From Bacillota bacterium (GTDB lineage: Bacteria; Bacillota; Clostridia; Christensenellales; CAG-917): a stretch of 64,000 bases of DNA. The notes under the pieces are model-generated. The model saw only the letters and a list, made by a program, of their open reading frames with translations, was not told the DNA's origin and ran no database searches. The stretch is taken from contig JAMPEA010000005.1 of NCBI GenBank assembly GCA_023665365.1, positions 21,574 to 85,573 of the forward strand, given 5' to 3'. This document shows positions 63,839-64,000 of the stretch, piece after piece. The translations under genes and the position numbers were made by a program. Position 1 is the first letter of the stretch, and each line of letters starts with the position of its first letter.

Positions 63839-63912
63839 CCCCCTTAAAGAGTAAGGGGGCAGGGGGATATGAGGAGTTTTCAGGTAAGGGGGTTCATAAG
63901 GGGGTATAGGGC
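63839..63912. repeat. C/G-run palindromic repeat, copy 3 (truncated)
   Basis: Same CCCCCTTA ... GGGGATATGAGGAGTTTTCAGG sequence as 21862 and 49905 but replaced after TATAGGGCG by an unrelated hairpin. Confidence 0.85.
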
Positions 63913-63996
63913 GAGCGATAAAATTAGCGCAAGTGGCACAACAATGATAGGGTCTATCATTGTTAAAGCCACAGCTTAATTTTATCTTGCTACCGC
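63911..63996. repeat. Long imperfect hairpin at the window end
   Basis: GATAAAATTAGCGCAAGTGG, CACAACAATGATAG pairs with CTATCATTGTTAAAGCCACA, GCTTAATTTTATC. The window closes with CTACCGCGCAA, the first bases of the minus-strand A/T-rich repeat, so another copy may lie just outside. Confidence 0.75.
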
Positions 63997-64000
63997 GCAA

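Overview
The window looks like the replication-origin neighbourhood of a low-GC-type Gram-positive (Bacillota/Clostridia-like) chromosome, probably from an uncultured anaerobic gut or rumen lineage. The grounds are strong AGGAGG-type ribosome sites, TTGACA-17-TATAAT promoters, a clostridial-style flavodiiron protein with rubredoxin, lipoproteins with typical lipoboxes, BspA-type leucine-rich repeat proteins and several glycoside hydrolases. No phage, plasmid or insertion-sequence transposase is visible. Domain names and motifs come from reading the translations; no database was searched.

Layout. 1-3.4 kb: end of a GNAT acetyltransferase, a DUF2975/YozG-type regulator pair, a tRNA-Asn followed by tandem copies of its own 3' half, a small membrane protein and a heavy-metal transporter-like protein. 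3.6-23.5 kb: replication and segregation block (dnaN, dnaA, recF, parB, parA, gyrB, gyrA, rsmG), interrupted by a 1326-residue LRR protein and a GH13 glucosidase. dnaA is inverted relative to dnaN and recF. A ~2.1 kb gene-free AT-rich stretch (15158-17258) carries four parS sites and a DnaA-box cluster and is the best candidate for oriC; genes mostly diverge from it. 23.9-34.6 kb: lipoprotein, flavodiiron protein, XRE regulator, uppP, ychF, argS, gdhA. 34.8-42.5 kb: two very large membrane proteins with acidic cytosolic tails, a phosphoribosyltransferase and a U32 peptidase-family protein. 42.7-55.9 kb: ung, small proteins, GH30 and GH27 glycosidases, a TetR regulator with an ABC transporter fusion, a SLOG-like protein, a hypoxanthine-DNA-glycosylase-like protein and a BspA-like lipoprotein. 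56-57.4 kb: an AbiF-like HEPN protein preceded by a three-hairpin RNA. 57.8-60.4 kb: metQ-metI-metN on the minus strand behind a leader-peptide attenuator. 60.9-61.3 kb: tmRNA. 62-63.8 kb: split transketolase.

Three things stand out. First, the metNIQ leader encodes a 19-residue peptide with a Met-Cys-Met-Cys run followed by mutually exclusive pause, antiterminator and terminator hairpins, which is a textbook ribosome-mediated attenuator in a place where a riboswitch or T-box would be expected. Second, the AbiF-like protein and its upstream structured RNA look like an RNA-regulated HEPN toxin module. Third, the spaces after genes are filled by several families of palindromic repeats. Many begin inside the stop codon of the preceding gene (dnaN, dnaA, rsmG, the flavodiiron gene, ychF, argS, the ABC gene, ung and two tiny genes). 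In one family the terminal stem changes sequence between copies while staying complementary. These hairpins are also nested in one another and duplicated as modules.
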